From Myxococcota bacterium (lineage in GTDB: Bacteria; Myxococcota_A; UBA9160; JAFDET01), in assembly GCA_028278065.1 (NCBI GenBank), contig JANQFA010000025.1, forward strand, positions 1-34,425: DNA of 34,425 bases, in the 5' to 3' direction. Positions 17,813 to 25,796 of this stretch are shown here, one piece after another. A program made the translations under genes and the position numbers. Below the pieces are notes generated by a model. The model was not told where the DNA came from, did no database searches, and saw only the letters and a list, made by a program, of their open reading frames with translations. The stretch's first letter is position 1. Every line of letters starts with the position of its first letter.

Positions 17813-17922
17813 CCCCAGCGCCCGACGAAGACGACCTGGTGCCTCGCGCTGCACGAGCCGCGTGCCCCACGGACGATCTGGCTCGGCACGGGGGTCTCGT
17901 CTCGTGGCGCGACTTCGTCCGG

Positions 17923-18420
17923 CTAGCGCAGGCGAAGCAGTCGGTAGAACTGCAGGCCGCCCAGGACGAGGAGCCAGACCATGCCCAGGAAGAAGGGTCC
18001 GAACTCCCGCGAGAAGAGCACGCCGGCCGCGTTGAGGAGCAGGACGACCAGCACCGGCGTCGACAGGACGGCCACCGTGACACCGGTCGCCCGCTGGAAC
18101 TGGCCGGCCGCTTCGTCGCCGAGGACGGCGAGCCGGCGCCGGACCAGCGCCCAGGCGACGAGCAGGAACGACGCGAGGAGCAGGCTCGAGAACGCCCATG
18201 CGAACGGCTGGCTGGCTCCCAGGCCGACGACGAGTGTCGGCAGGAGCGAGAACACCACCGCCCCGAAGCTGAACGCCAGGAGCATCGCGAAGCGGAGCCA
18301 GTCCGGGGCCGACCACTCCCCGGCGCCGCGTCTGCCGAGGACGGCGACGACACCGGAGAATCCGGCCAATGCGATTCCGACCTCGGTCACCGTGAACAGC
18401 GCGTCGAACGGATCCGGCAT
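17923..18420 (-). CDS. Small conserved four-helix membrane protein
   Basis: The 165-residue protein begins MPDPFDALFTVTEVGIALAGFSGVVAVLGRR and has four to five hydrophobic segments joined by short charged loops, ending in a basic tail (FYRLLRLR). The VTEVGIALAGFSGVV opening is a pattern I know from unnamed membrane proteins of environmental bacteria; no function is established that I can cite. The ATG at 18420 is preferred because it lies directly before the first helix with GGAG upstream; the frame is open 17 residues further, with no better signal. It stands alone, with about 110 bases after it and a gene remnant before it. Confidence 0.65.
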   Translation of the reverse strand: MPDPFDALFTVTEVGIALAGFSGVVAVLGRRGAGEWSAPDWLRFAMLLAFSFGAVVFSLLPTLVVGLGASQPFAWAFSSLLLASFLLVAWALVRRRLAVLGDEAAGQFQRATGVTVAVLSTPVLVVLLLNAAGVLFSREFGPFFLGMVWLLVLGGLQFYRLLRLR

Positions 18421-18500
18421 CGGTCGCTCAGCTCCAGCGCCGGTAGCAGGAGTCGCAGCGGGGCGCGCCATCGCTCATCGTCCGATCCCCCTGCCGCGCT

Positions 18501-18614
18501 TCACGCCGCGGCGAAGAGACCCCACTCGCCGGGGATTCCCTGGAGCCGGTGGCAGCCGCGCTCGGAGAAGTCGAGCCCGGAGCCGGAGACCAGGTCCCTG
18601 AGCGGAAGCGTATC
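18501..18614 (-). pseudogene. Remnant 3' end of a class III adenylate/guanylate cyclase
   Basis: Reading the minus strand in the frame ending with TGA at 18503-18501 gives LRDLVSGSGLDFSERG, then CHRLQGIPGEWGLFAAA. This is the usual C-terminal tail of class III cyclases of the actinobacterial/myxobacterial type (form: VKDLVAGSGLxFxxRGxxxLKGVPGEWxLF). The catalytic domain is missing: upstream the frame loses similarity by about 18614 and soon runs into the end of the kinase-like gene at 18650. It looks like what is left after a deletion removed the rest of the gene. Confidence 0.6.
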
Positions 18615-18649
18615 ACGCGCGGGCCGTGTCCCGATCGCCTCGGGCCGGT

Positions 18650-19336
18650 CTAGATCTCGATGGCGTCGAAGGTCGCGCGCAGACGCAGGCCGCCCGGGAC
18701 GGGGCGGCAGACCAGGCTTCCGCCGCAGCGCGAGGCCACCGCCAGACTCGCCTGGAGGCCGAGCGCGTCGCCCGGATCGCGGGCCGAGCCCGGATCGAGG
18801 AGCCGATCGTGCAGATCCTCGGGCAGCCGCGCCGCGTGGAGCTCGATGGTGAGGCAGGCGCTCTCGGGCTTCTCGCCCGGGTCCGCGGAGAGGCGCAGGA
18901 TGCCGTCGCCGTCGCAGGCGTCGGTCACGCGGTAGGCGAGCAGGAGGGAGAGGAGCTCGACACGCGCCGGGTCGGCCTCCAGGTAGAGGAGGTCGGCAGA
19001 CGCCGTCGTCTCCACGCTGAAGCGCCGGCTCAGGGTGTCGTCGAGGAGCGGGCCCACGCTTCGCACCAGTGCGCCGAGCTCGGTCTCGTCGGAGCGGTCG
19101 AAGTGGACGGCGGGATGCGAGGTGAGGGTGCGTGCGACCCGCGTGCAGCGCGAGAGCTCGTGCGCCAGCTCGCCCTCCTCGCCCGGCATGTCCACCAGCC
19201 CCGTCACGGCGGTGAGGGCGTTGTTCAGGGTATGGGCCGCGCCGCGGCTGAGGCGCCAGGCGCAGTGGAGCTGCGCGATCTGGAGCAGGGCCGCGTCATC
19301 GAGCACGGGCACGGAGCGACGCATCGGAGCGGACAT
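18650..19336 (-). CDS. Degenerate histidine kinase-like protein
   Basis: The 228-residue protein has no membrane segment. Residues 30-50 (SRGAAHTLNNALTAVTGLVDM) match the phospho-acceptor helix of sensor kinases (form GxAHDFNNLLTAI), with H35 at the active position. The second half resembles the ATPase domain, with a GLQASLAVASRCGGSLV segment (193-209) like the G2 box region. However, the N-box asparagine is replaced (LLSLLLAYRVTDA) and no DxGxG box is visible. It may be a phosphotransfer or dimerisation protein without kinase activity. The ATG at 19336 has a GAGG upstream; other starts at 19369 and 19324 are possible. No response regulator is adjacent. Confidence 0.6.
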   Translation of the reverse strand: MSAPMRRSVPVLDDAALLQIAQLHCAWRLSRGAAHTLNNALTAVTGLVDMPGEEGELAHELSRCTRVARTLTSHPAVHFDRSDETELGALVRSVGPLLDDTLSRRFSVETTASADLLYLEADPARVELLSLLLAYRVTDACDGDGILRLSADPGEKPESACLTIELHAARLPEDLHDRLLDPGSARDPGDALGLQASLAVASRCGGSLVCRPVPGGLRLRATFDAIEI

Positions 19337-19433
19337 CGCCCGTGCCTCATCGACGGAACCGGGTCCCATCCTGAGGCGCTGGCGTCGGCGATCCTGGAGG
19401 CGGCAGGAGGAGCGGCAAGGGCCCGAAAGGAAT

Positions 19434-19462
19434 GCGGCCCCGAGCACCGTGCTCGGGGCCGC
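19434..19462 (-). terminator. Hairpin after the PadR gene
   Basis: A 14-bp perfect inverted repeat, GCGGCCCCGAGCAC paired with GTGCTCGGGGCCGC around a single base, lies about 50 bases after the padR stop and 98 bases before the next gene start. On the minus strand it is followed by ATTCCTTT, a short T-rich tail, so it could end transcription of the PadR gene. Confidence 0.6.
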
Positions 19463-19510
19463 TCGAAGGGGGCGATACCGGTGGCGGGTCGGTTGTTCGT
19501 CTCGCCCCCC

Positions 19511-20062
19511 TCAAACCTCCTTGCGGCTGCGCAGCTCCGTGCGTTCCACCAGGCGCGCGCGCAGCTCCTCGAGCAGCTCGAGCTCGAGCTCGAGGTGGGC
19601 CACGCCGGACTCGCGCATGAACTGAACGACCAGGGTCGAGAAGGCGCGCGGGTTGGCCAGCTCATCTGCGAAGCGGTCGCGGGCGCTGCGCAGCTGCTCG
19701 AGCTGCTTGTCGATCCAGCCGACCGCATCCGGAAAGTCCTCCTCGTGGGCGAAGAGGAGCTTCAGGAAGAGCGGGTTGCGCACCCGGGTTCCGCCGTCGG
19801 GCGAGAGCTTGCGCCAGCGCACCAGCTCCTCGCGTCCGTCGTCGGTGATCGTGTAGACCTTGCGGGCCGGGCGGCCCTCGCCACTCTCCTCGGTGTGGTG
19901 GGCGACGAGGCCCTCCTCCTCCAGCTTGCGCAGGCTCGGGTAGATGGCCGCGAGGTTGACCGGCCAGAAGTTCGAGATCCCCTCGTCGAGGACCCGCTTC
20001 AGCTGGTACCCGTGCATCTCGCGGTAGTCGAGGATTCCGAGGATGGCGTGGCGCAGAGACAC
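19511..20062 (-). CDS. PadR family transcriptional regulator
   Basis: The 183-residue protein has the PadR winged helix: LRHAILGILDYREMHGYQLKRVLDEG (3-28), NLAAIYPSLRKLEEEGLVAHH (36-56) and the wing RPARKVYTITDDGREEL (64-80). A helical C-terminal half (about 100-180) with charged Glu/Leu repeats would form the dimer. PadR proteins usually repress a neighbour or themselves in response to a small ligand. The GTG start lies only about 14 bases from the likely transcription start, so the message has a very short leader. It is divergent from cysH, 112 bases away, and could control that operon. Confidence 0.9.
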   Translation of the reverse strand: MSLRHAILGILDYREMHGYQLKRVLDEGISNFWPVNLAAIYPSLRKLEEEGLVAHHTEESGEGRPARKVYTITDDGREELVRWRKLSPDGGTRVRNPLFLKLLFAHEEDFPDAVGWIDKQLEQLRSARDRFADELANPRAFSTLVVQFMRESGVAHLELELELLEELRARLVERTELRSRKEV

Positions 20063-20082
20063 TCAAAACTCGCTTATGCAGG

Positions 20083-20112
20083 TTTATACTATGATGCTTC
20101 AGGGTGAGTCAA
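20083..20112 (-). promoter_or_regulatory. Sigma70-like promoter for the PadR gene
   Basis: On the minus strand TTGACT (20112-20107), 18 bases, then TATAAA (20088-20083) form a good promoter pair about 20 bases upstream of the PadR start. The AT-rich stretch 20063-20100 is shared with the divergent cysH gene, so a PadR operator here would affect both directions. No clear plus-strand promoter was identified. Confidence 0.55.
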
Positions 20113-20174
20113 TCCGGGCCGGGGTCCACGGGCCCCCTCTGCTAAGCTGAGCGGCCACGAGGGAATCCCCACCC

Positions 20175-20945
20175 ATGAGCGCACCTCTGCGCAGAGACCA
20201 GAAGTCCATATCTTCCGAGGTCTTGGACGATGTCACCAGCGGCCGGTTGGAGGTCCTGGCTGCGCCCGAGGTGCTCGAGTGGGCGCTCAAGACCTTCCAT
20301 CCCCGGATCGCCCTCTCGGCCTCGTTCGGCGGGCCCGAGGGGATGGTGATCCTGGACATGATGCACCGGATCAACCCGCGCAGCCGCGTCTTCGTGCTGG
20401 ACACCGGACGCCTGCCCCAGGCCACCTACGATCTCATCGACCGGGTGCGGGACCGCTACGACAAGGACGTCGAGATCGTGTTTCCCGAAGCCGGCGCCGT
20501 CCAGAAGCTCGTCCACGACCACGGTGCCAACCTCTTCTACGAGTCCATCGAGCGGCGTCAGCTCTGCTGCCAGGTTCGCAAGGTGGAGCCCCTGAACCGG
20601 AAGCTCTCGGAGCTGGACGCCTGGGTCTCCGGCCTGCGGCGTGACCAGAACGTCACTCGCACCGAGACGCCCCAGGTCGAGGTCGACCGGGTCCACCGCG
20701 GGATGATCAAGGTGAACCCGCTGGCCGGCTGGAGCGCCGACGACGTCTGGCGCTACGTGCGCGAACGCGGGGTGCCGACGAACCGGCTGCACGCCAAGGG
20801 CTACCCGTCGGTCGGGTGCGATCCCTGCTCGCGGGCCATCAAGGAGGGGGAAGACCCTCGTGCAGGCCGCTGGTGGTGGGAGCGCCCCGAGACCAAGGAG
20901 TGCGGCATCCACATCGGCGAAGAAGAAGAGGGGTCCGGTATCTGA
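20175..20945 (+). CDS. cysH: Adenylyl-sulfate (APS) reductase, CysH family
   Basis: The 256-residue enzyme reduces activated sulfate to sulfite in assimilatory sulfur metabolism. It has the PP-loop-like SASFGGPEG (48-56) and all cysteines of the iron-sulfur type that prefers APS: the C131-C132 pair in LCCQVRKVEPL, C215-x2-C218 in VGCDPCSRA, and the catalytic C243 in KECGIH. A 4Fe-4S cluster is therefore expected, making it a likely client of the SUF system in this window. GAGGGA lies upstream of the ATG. Its stop shares a base with the next gene's start (TGATG). Confidence 0.93.
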   Translation: MSAPLRRDQKSISSEVLDDVTSGRLEVLAAPEVLEWALKTFHPRIALSASFGGPEGMVILDMMHRINPRSRVFVLDTGRLPQATYDLIDRVRDRYDKDVEIVFPEAGAVQKLVHDHGANLFYESIERRQLCCQVRKVEPLNRKLSELDAWVSGLRRDQNVTRTETPQVEVDRVHRGMIKVNPLAGWSADDVWRYVRERGVPTNRLHAKGYPSVGCDPCSRAIKEGEDPRAGRWWWERPETKECGIHIGEEEEGSGI

Positions 20946-21457
20946 TGTTGTCCCGACGAAGCTTCGTGCTCGGTGCCCTGGCGATCCTGGCCTGGCCGGT
21001 GCGGCGTGCGCGCGCGGCACTTCCCGAGAAGACGGTGCAGGCGCTCGACAAGAGCCCCTACGTCTACATCTCCCCGCTCAAGAGCGATGGCAAGGAGAGC
21101 CGCTGCCACGGGGAGGTGTGGTACGGCTGGCTGGACGGCGACGCCGTGATCATCACCAGCGAGGAGAGCTGGAAGGCGACGGCTCTCGCCAAGGGCCTGG
21201 ACCGCGCCTATCTCTGGGTGGGCGACTACGGCAGGGTGAAGTCGATCGCGAACCGGGTCTCCGGGAAGGAGGCCTTCCGCGCCGGGCCCCGCTTCGAGGC
21301 CCGCGCCCGGCGCGTGACCGACACAGCGCTCCTCGAGCGGCTCATGAAGACCTTCACTGCGAAGTACCCCGAGGAGTTCGGCGACTGGGAGGCGAAGATG
21401 CGCAAGGGCTTCGCCGACGGCTCCCGGCACCTGATCGCCTACCGCCCGATCGACTGA
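20945..21457 (+). CDS. Tat-exported split-barrel (PNPOx-like) protein
   Basis: The 170-residue protein begins with a twin-arginine leader, SRRSFVLGALAILAW (3-17) ending near RARA, so it should be exported folded. The rest (YISPLKSDGKESRCHGEVWYGWLDGDAVIITS at 41-72, then AYLWVGDYGRVKS) resembles the flavin- or F420-binding split beta-barrel of the pyridoxamine-phosphate-oxidase superfamily; Tat export fits a cofactor-bound enzyme. I could not name the exact family. Its ATG overlaps the cysH stop, which ties a periplasmic protein to a cytoplasmic sulfur enzyme for unknown reasons. A GC-rich tandem repeat follows. Confidence 0.6.
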   Translation: MLSRRSFVLGALAILAWPVRRARAALPEKTVQALDKSPYVYISPLKSDGKESRCHGEVWYGWLDGDAVIITSEESWKATALAKGLDRAYLWVGDYGRVKSIANRVSGKEAFRAGPRFEARARRVTDTALLERLMKTFTAKYPEEFGDWEAKMRKGFADGSRHLIAYRPID

Positions 21458-21480
21458 CCGCGCGCGGCGCCTCCGTCACG

Positions 21481-21550
21481 GGGCCGCGCCGGCGGCGCGC
21501 GGCGCGTCCGCGACAGGGCCGCGCCGGCGGCGCGCGGCGCGTCCGCGACA
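21481..21550. repeat. GC-rich 35-bp tandem repeat after the cysH operon
   Basis: Two identical 35-base units lie at 21481-21515 and 21516-21550, with degenerate partial copies before (from about 21456) and after (to about 21570). The unit is built of GGGCCGCGCC, GGCGGCGCGC and GTCCGCGACA blocks and could fold on itself. It lies between the end of the cysH operon and the next gene, and no reading frame through it looks real. Confidence 0.85.
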
Positions 21551-21694
21551 GGGCCGCGCAGGCCGCGCGCGGGATCCGGGCAAACCTTCGGCAGTGCGCA
21601 GGCAACGTGCGCATGTGCCCGTTCGGGCGGGGTCAAGTAGCCGCTCCGGCGCGCCGATGGTCCATGGGTACGGGTAATTCCCGAGGAGGAGCCC

Positions 21695-22039
21695 ATGGGA
21701 CGAATGGTACGCGCGACCGTCGCTGGCCTGCTCTTCGCCGCGGCGCTCGCGCTGTCGCTTCCCGGCGTGGAGGCGGTGCGTGCGGAGTCCCCGCCCGTCG
21801 CCGAGGCGACGTCCGAGGAAGCACCGATGTGTCGCGCCGACGCGCCCCTGACACCGCCGGCGGTGGTGGAGGCGGTGGCCGCGCAGCTCGACGCCCGGGC
21901 GCGCGCCGAGGCGACGCCCGACGGGCCCCGGATCCAGGTGCTCAACAACCGCGGCTATCGCTACGACCCCGATCGCATGGCGGTCGATCTGCGTCACCTC
22001 GCCCGCGAGGTGGCGATCGAACGTCGCAAGGCCCGCTAG
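21695..22039 (+). CDS. Small secreted protein of unknown function
   Basis: The 114-residue product has a clear signal peptide (basic MGRMVR, hydrophobic residues 7-24, likely cut near VRA-ES). The mature part of about 80 residues has one cysteine (C46), an alanine- and acid-rich helix (TPPAVVEAVAAQLDARARAEAT) and a tail with LNNRGYRYDPDR. I do not recognise a family. The ATG is supported by a strong ribosome site, GAGGAGGAG, five bases upstream, the best evidence that this is a real gene. It has its own gap on both sides; whether it links to the downstream sensor kinase is unknown. Confidence 0.7.
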   Translation: MGRMVRATVAGLLFAAALALSLPGVEAVRAESPPVAEATSEEAPMCRADAPLTPPAVVEAVAAQLDARARAEATPDGPRIQVLNNRGYRYDPDRMAVDLRHLAREVAIERRKAR

Positions 22040-22171
22040 CCCGCTCTCCTGCCAGCCGCGTCCCGGCGCACCGCCGCCGGAGCGTGTCCTCCCGACGCCA
22101 GCGCCGCGCCGGCTCTTCCCGACGCCATTCGGGCGGAGGGCTATAGTCGGCCCCGGGGCGCCCGGAGCGGC

Positions 22172-24715
22172 ATGGACCCGATCTCCTCGCAGCGACTGCG
22201 TCGCGCGACCGCCGTGCTGGCGATCGCCTGGGCGTCGTTCGCCTTCGCCTTCTCCCTGGCAGCCAAGACCCAGGAAGAGCTGCTTCCGCGACCGCCGATC
22301 GCGCCCATCGCCCTGCACGGCGGTCTGTGGGTCGTGCAGTGGGCCAGCGACGAGGCCCGCGAGGGGGGCGTCCGGGTGGGCGACCGGCTGCGCGCCATCG
22401 ACGGGGTTCCCGTGGACCGGGACCTCCACGCGCGCCTGCGCGCGCTGCGCGAGGACGCGCGGAACACCTGGACGCTCGAGAAGCGCGACGGCTCGCGCAT
22501 CGACCTGGATCTGGCCCCGCTGGCAGCGGGCGAGCGGCGGCCCTTCTACGGTGTGGTGATCGATGTGGGTCTGCCCCTGGTCGGCGCCGTCTACCTGGCC
22601 ATGGGGATCGCGGTCTGGCTCTTGCGACCCCTGCGCACGCCCTCGTGGGGATTCCTCGTCTTCTGCTCGACGATGGCCGCGGCGCTCTTCGGCGCCGGAT
22701 GGTCGCGGGGCCCGGCGTGGGACTTCCAGTACCTGAACCTCCCGCTGATCGGCGCGGCCGCGTTCCAGCTCTTCACCACCTATCCCATCGAGCCGGGCTG
22801 GGTGGTGCGGCGTCCCGGGGTGCGTCCCCTCGTATGGGGTACGGCGGCGGCCCTCGGGGTCGTCGCGTGGGCGGAGGGCATCGTGGCCATCCCGCCCGGT
22901 GGCTGGCGGACGCTCGCCGGCTTCTTTCCGATCGTGATCGGTCTCGGAATCAGCGCGATGCTCGCCTACCAGCGCCGGCGTGCGCCGGAGGGCGTGCTGG
23001 GTGCGCGCATGGACGTCGTGCTTCTGGGAGCCGGGGTTTCCTTCCTGCCGATCCTGCTGGCGATGGTGGCGCAGTACGTGTTCCACGCCGCCATGCCCTG
23101 GTTCCTGGCCTTCCTGTGGTGCGCGTTCTTCCCCCTGGCAGTGGGATACGGGATCGTCCGCCGTCAGCTCTTCGACATCCGGGGCGTGGCGCGTTCGTCG
23201 GTGGCCTACGGCTTCACGACGATCGCCGTGACCGGCCTGTTCGCGTTCCTGATCACGAGTGCCGACGCCGCCTTCGCGCGCTTCAACATCAACGCCCGCT
23301 CTCCCTGGTTCTCGGTCGTGTTCCTGTTCCTGGCGATCCTCGCCCTGAATCCGCTTCGCGACCGTCTGCAGGGGATGGTGGACGGGTGGTTCGACCGCGA
23401 CCGCCGCTCCTACCGACGCGCCGTTCGGGAGATCTCCGAGGCGATGGTCTCGATGCTCTCCATCCGGGAGATCGTGGACCGCATCCTGGTGGCGGCCACG
23501 GACACCATGGGGCTCGAGCGTGCGCTGGTGCTGATCCTCGACGAGGACGACGGCGACCGCATCCTGCGGACCGCGGCCTCGCGCGGCGACTGGGACGACG
23601 AGGCCCTCCACTTCGAGATGTCCAGCGACCATCCGCTGACCCGCCAGCTCTGGATACGACGGCAGATCGTCAGCCGCGACTCCTTCGACGACGAGCGGGA
23701 TCCCGAGGTGCGCGAGTCCTGCCGCGACGTCTTCGACGGCCTCGAGATCGAGATCCTCGTCCCCATCCTCTACGGGACCGATCTGCTCGGCGTCATCGCC
23801 GTGGGGCGCAAGCTGTCCGGAGAGCGCCTGGACGTCTCGGACCGGGGCCTGCTGCGCACCCTGGCCAACCAGAGCGCGATCGCCATCGAGAACGCCAAGG
23901 CGTACGACGAGATCGCCCAGCTGAACGAGACGCTCGAGGCGCGCGTGGAGGAGCGCACCCGCGAGCTGCGCGACGCCCAGGAGCAGCTCATGCAGGCCGA
24001 GAAGCTGAAGTCCCTCGGGCAGCTCGTGGCTGGCGTCGCGCACGAGCTGAACAACCCGATCGGGTTCGTGCACGCCAACATCCAGCTCATCGACGAGTAC
24101 GTCCGCAAGATCACGGGCCCCGACGCCAGCCCGGAGCAGATCGCCCGTTCGCGGGATGCCCTGGCCAAGCTGCTCTCCCGCAGCCGCGAGGGAACCGAGC
24201 GCGTCAAGCAGATCGTCGATGACCTGCGCACCTTCTCGCGCATGGACCAGGCCGATCTCCAGGAGGCGGACCTGCACGAGGAGCTGGATCGCACCGTGGG
24301 ACTGATGGAGCCTGGCGCGAAGGACCGCATCACCATCGTGAAGGACTACGGAGATCTCCCGCGCGTGCGCTGCTACCCGGGCCAGCTCAACCAGGTCTTC
24401 CTGAACCTGCTGGTGAACGCGAGCGACGCGATCGAGGGCTGCGGAACGATCACCATCCGTACGAGGCCCGTACACGGCGGCGTGCGCCTCGAATTCAGCG
24501 ACGACGGACCGGGGATCCCGGCGGACATCGTGGGGAGCATCTTCGACCCCTTCTTCACCACGAAGCCCGTGGGCGAGGGCACCGGGCTGGGCCTGTCTCT
24601 CTCCCACGGAATCGCGGAGCGCCACGGCGGCCACCTCTCGGTCGAATCCGAAGAGGGACGCGGGACGACCTTCGTCCTGGAGCTCCCGCTCGACGCGGAG
24701 GCCGCGGGGACGTAG
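22172..24715 (+). CDS. Membrane sensor histidine kinase (PDZ-like, 7TM, GAF)
   Basis: The 847-residue protein has one N-terminal helix (13-30), then a PDZ-like segment outside the membrane ([28 protein letters not shown], 54-81). About eight further helices (130-395) are followed by a GAF-like domain (415-575), a coiled coil (580-612) and a complete kinase core: phospho-acceptor H624 in [10 protein letters not shown] box LLVNASDA (746-753), G1 DDGPGI (777-782) and G2 GTGLGLSLS (803-811). It should autophosphorylate in response to a membrane or periplasmic cue. No response regulator is next to it, so it is an orphan kinase. GGAG precedes the ATG, and a possible -10 (TATAGT) lies at 22142-22147. 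Confidence 0.93.
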   Translation: MDPISSQRLRRATAVLAIAWASFAFAFSLAAKTQEELLPRPPIAPIALHGGLWVVQWASDEAREGGVRVGDRLRAIDGVPVDRDLHARLRALREDARNTWTLEKRDGSRIDLDLAPLAAGERRPFYGVVIDVGLPLVGAVYLAMGIAVWLLRPLRTPSWGFLVFCSTMAAALFGAGWSRGPAWDFQYLNLPLIGAAAFQLFTTYPIEPGWVVRRPGVRPLVWGTAAALGVVAWAEGIVAIPPGGWRTLAGFFPIVIGLGISAMLAYQRRRAPEGVLGARMDVVLLGAGVSFLPILLAMVAQYVFHAAMPWFLAFLWCAFFPLAVGYGIVRRQLFDIRGVARSSVAYGFTTIAVTGLFAFLITSADAAFARFNINARSPWFSVVFLFLAILALNPLRDRLQGMVDGWFDRDRRSYRRAVREISEAMVSMLSIREIVDRILVAATDTMGLERALVLILDEDDGDRILRTAASRGDWDDEALHFEMSSDHPLTRQLWIRRQIVSRDSFDDERDPEVRESCRDVFDGLEIEILVPILYGTDLLGVIAVGRKLSGERLDVSDRGLLRTLANQSAIAIENAKAYDEIAQLNETLEARVEERTRELRDAQEQLMQAEKLKSLGQLVAGVAHELNNPIGFVHANIQLIDEYVRKITGPDASPEQIARSRDALAKLLSRSREGTERVKQIVDDLRTFSRMDQADLQEADLHEELDRTVGLMEPGAKDRITIVKDYGDLPRVRCYPGQLNQVFLNLLVNASDAIEGCGTITIRTRPVHGGVRLEFSDDGPGIPADIVGSIFDPFFTTKPVGEGTGLGLSLSHGIAERHGGHLSVESEEGRGTTFVLELPLDAEAAGT

Positions 24716-24744
24716 CCTGTGGGCCCTCAGCAAGGAGATCCCCC

Positions 24745-25794
24745 ATGCCCGACATGCGTCTCGGTCTCGTCGCCGGCTACTCCGGCTCCGCCATGTCCGT
24801 TCCCATCCAGCCGATCCAGGAGGCGGAGAGCCTCGGCTTCGACTCGGTCTGGTCTGCGGAGGCCTACGGGTCCGATGCGGTGACTCCGCTCGGCTACATC
24901 GCCGCGAAGACGACGAGGATCAAGCTGGGCACGGCGATCATGCAGATGCCCGCCCGCAGTCCCGCGATGACCGCGATGACGGCGATGACGCTCGACGGGA
25001 TGTCGGGGGGGCGCTTCGTGCTGGGTCTCGGGCCCTCCGGTCCCCAGGTGGTGGAAGGCTGGCACGGAGTCGCCTACGGAAAGCCGCTCACCCGCACGCG
25101 CGAGTACATCCAGATCATCCGCAAGATCCTGGCCCGAGAGGAGCCGGTCAGCTTCGACGGCGAGATCTACCAGCTCCCGTACGCGGGGGCCGGCGCGACG
25201 GGCCTGGGCAAGCCGCTGAAGAGCATCCTGCACGGGCGTGCGGACATGAAGATCTACACCGCCTCGATCAGCCCCAACGGGATGAAGTGCGCGGGCGAGG
25301 TCTCCGACGGCGTCTTCCCGGTGTGGATGAACCCCGAGCGCTTCGACCTCTTCAAGCCGCATCTGGAGGAGGGCTTCGCGAAGGTCGGCGGTGGCAAGAA
25401 CCTGTCCGACTTCGACGTGGCTCCCTTCGTCACGGCAGTGATGGGCGACGACGTCGACCGCTGCCGCGTCCCGGTCAAGGGCATGCTCTCGCTCTACATC
25501 GGCGGGATGGGCGCTCGCGGCAAGAACTTCTACAACGACTACGCGAAGCGCCTCGGCTACGAAGAAGCGGCGGAGAAGATCCAGGATCTCTTCCTGGACG
25601 GGAAGAAGGCCGAGGCGATGGCGGCCGTTCCCGACGCGCTCGTGGACGACATCGCGCTCTGCGGGCCGCGCGATCGCATCCTCGATCGCCTCGAGGCCTG
25701 GAAGGAAGCGGGCCGGAACGGCCACGTGGGATCGATGCTCCTCGGCGGTCCGTCCTCGGAGGTGATGCAGCTGCTCGCGGAGAACGTCCTCTAG
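24745..25794 (+). CDS. LLM-class F420-dependent oxidoreductase
   Basis: The 349-residue protein is a luciferase-like TIM-barrel oxidoreductase. [21 protein letters not shown] (29-49), [20 protein letters not shown] (65-84) and [14 protein letters not shown] (95-108) match the F420-dependent group best known from mycobacteria (Rv3520c-like). It likely transfers hydride between F420H2 and an unidentified substrate, which implies the host makes coenzyme F420. AAGGAG lies seven bases before the ATG, an excellent ribosome site. bioA starts two bases after its stop, so the two share a message, but a common pathway is not evident. Confidence 0.9.
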   Translation: MPDMRLGLVAGYSGSAMSVPIQPIQEAESLGFDSVWSAEAYGSDAVTPLGYIAAKTTRIKLGTAIMQMPARSPAMTAMTAMTLDGMSGGRFVLGLGPSGPQVVEGWHGVAYGKPLTRTREYIQIIRKILAREEPVSFDGEIYQLPYAGAGATGLGKPLKSILHGRADMKIYTASISPNGMKCAGEVSDGVFPVWMNPERFDLFKPHLEEGFAKVGGGKNLSDFDVAPFVTAVMGDDVDRCRVPVKGMLSLYIGGMGARGKNFYNDYAKRLGYEEAAEKIQDLFLDGKKAEAMAAVPDALVDDIALCGPRDRILDRLEAWKEAGRNGHVGSMLLGGPSSEVMQLLAENVL

Positions 25795-25796
25795 AC

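Noticed and set aside
18427..18474. A 15-codon ORF with a CxxC (MSDGAPRCDSCYRRWS)
   Set aside because: Too short to judge, with a poor ribosome site; it lies between a cyclase remnant and the membrane protein start and overlaps that gene's upstream region.
21476..24733. A 1085-codon open frame on the minus strand, and similar long frames at 25791-28862 (-) and 1870-3945 (+)
   Set aside because: They lie opposite well-recognised genes, have low-complexity Arg/Gly/His/Asp-rich products and match no family. Long antisense frames are expected in very GC-rich DNA.
11442..25794. A bioluminescence system (LuxC- and LuxE-like proteins plus a luciferase-like protein)
   Set aside because: The luciferase-like protein at 24745 is of the F420 oxidoreductase type, over 10 kb away on the other strand, and there is no luxA, luxB or luxD.
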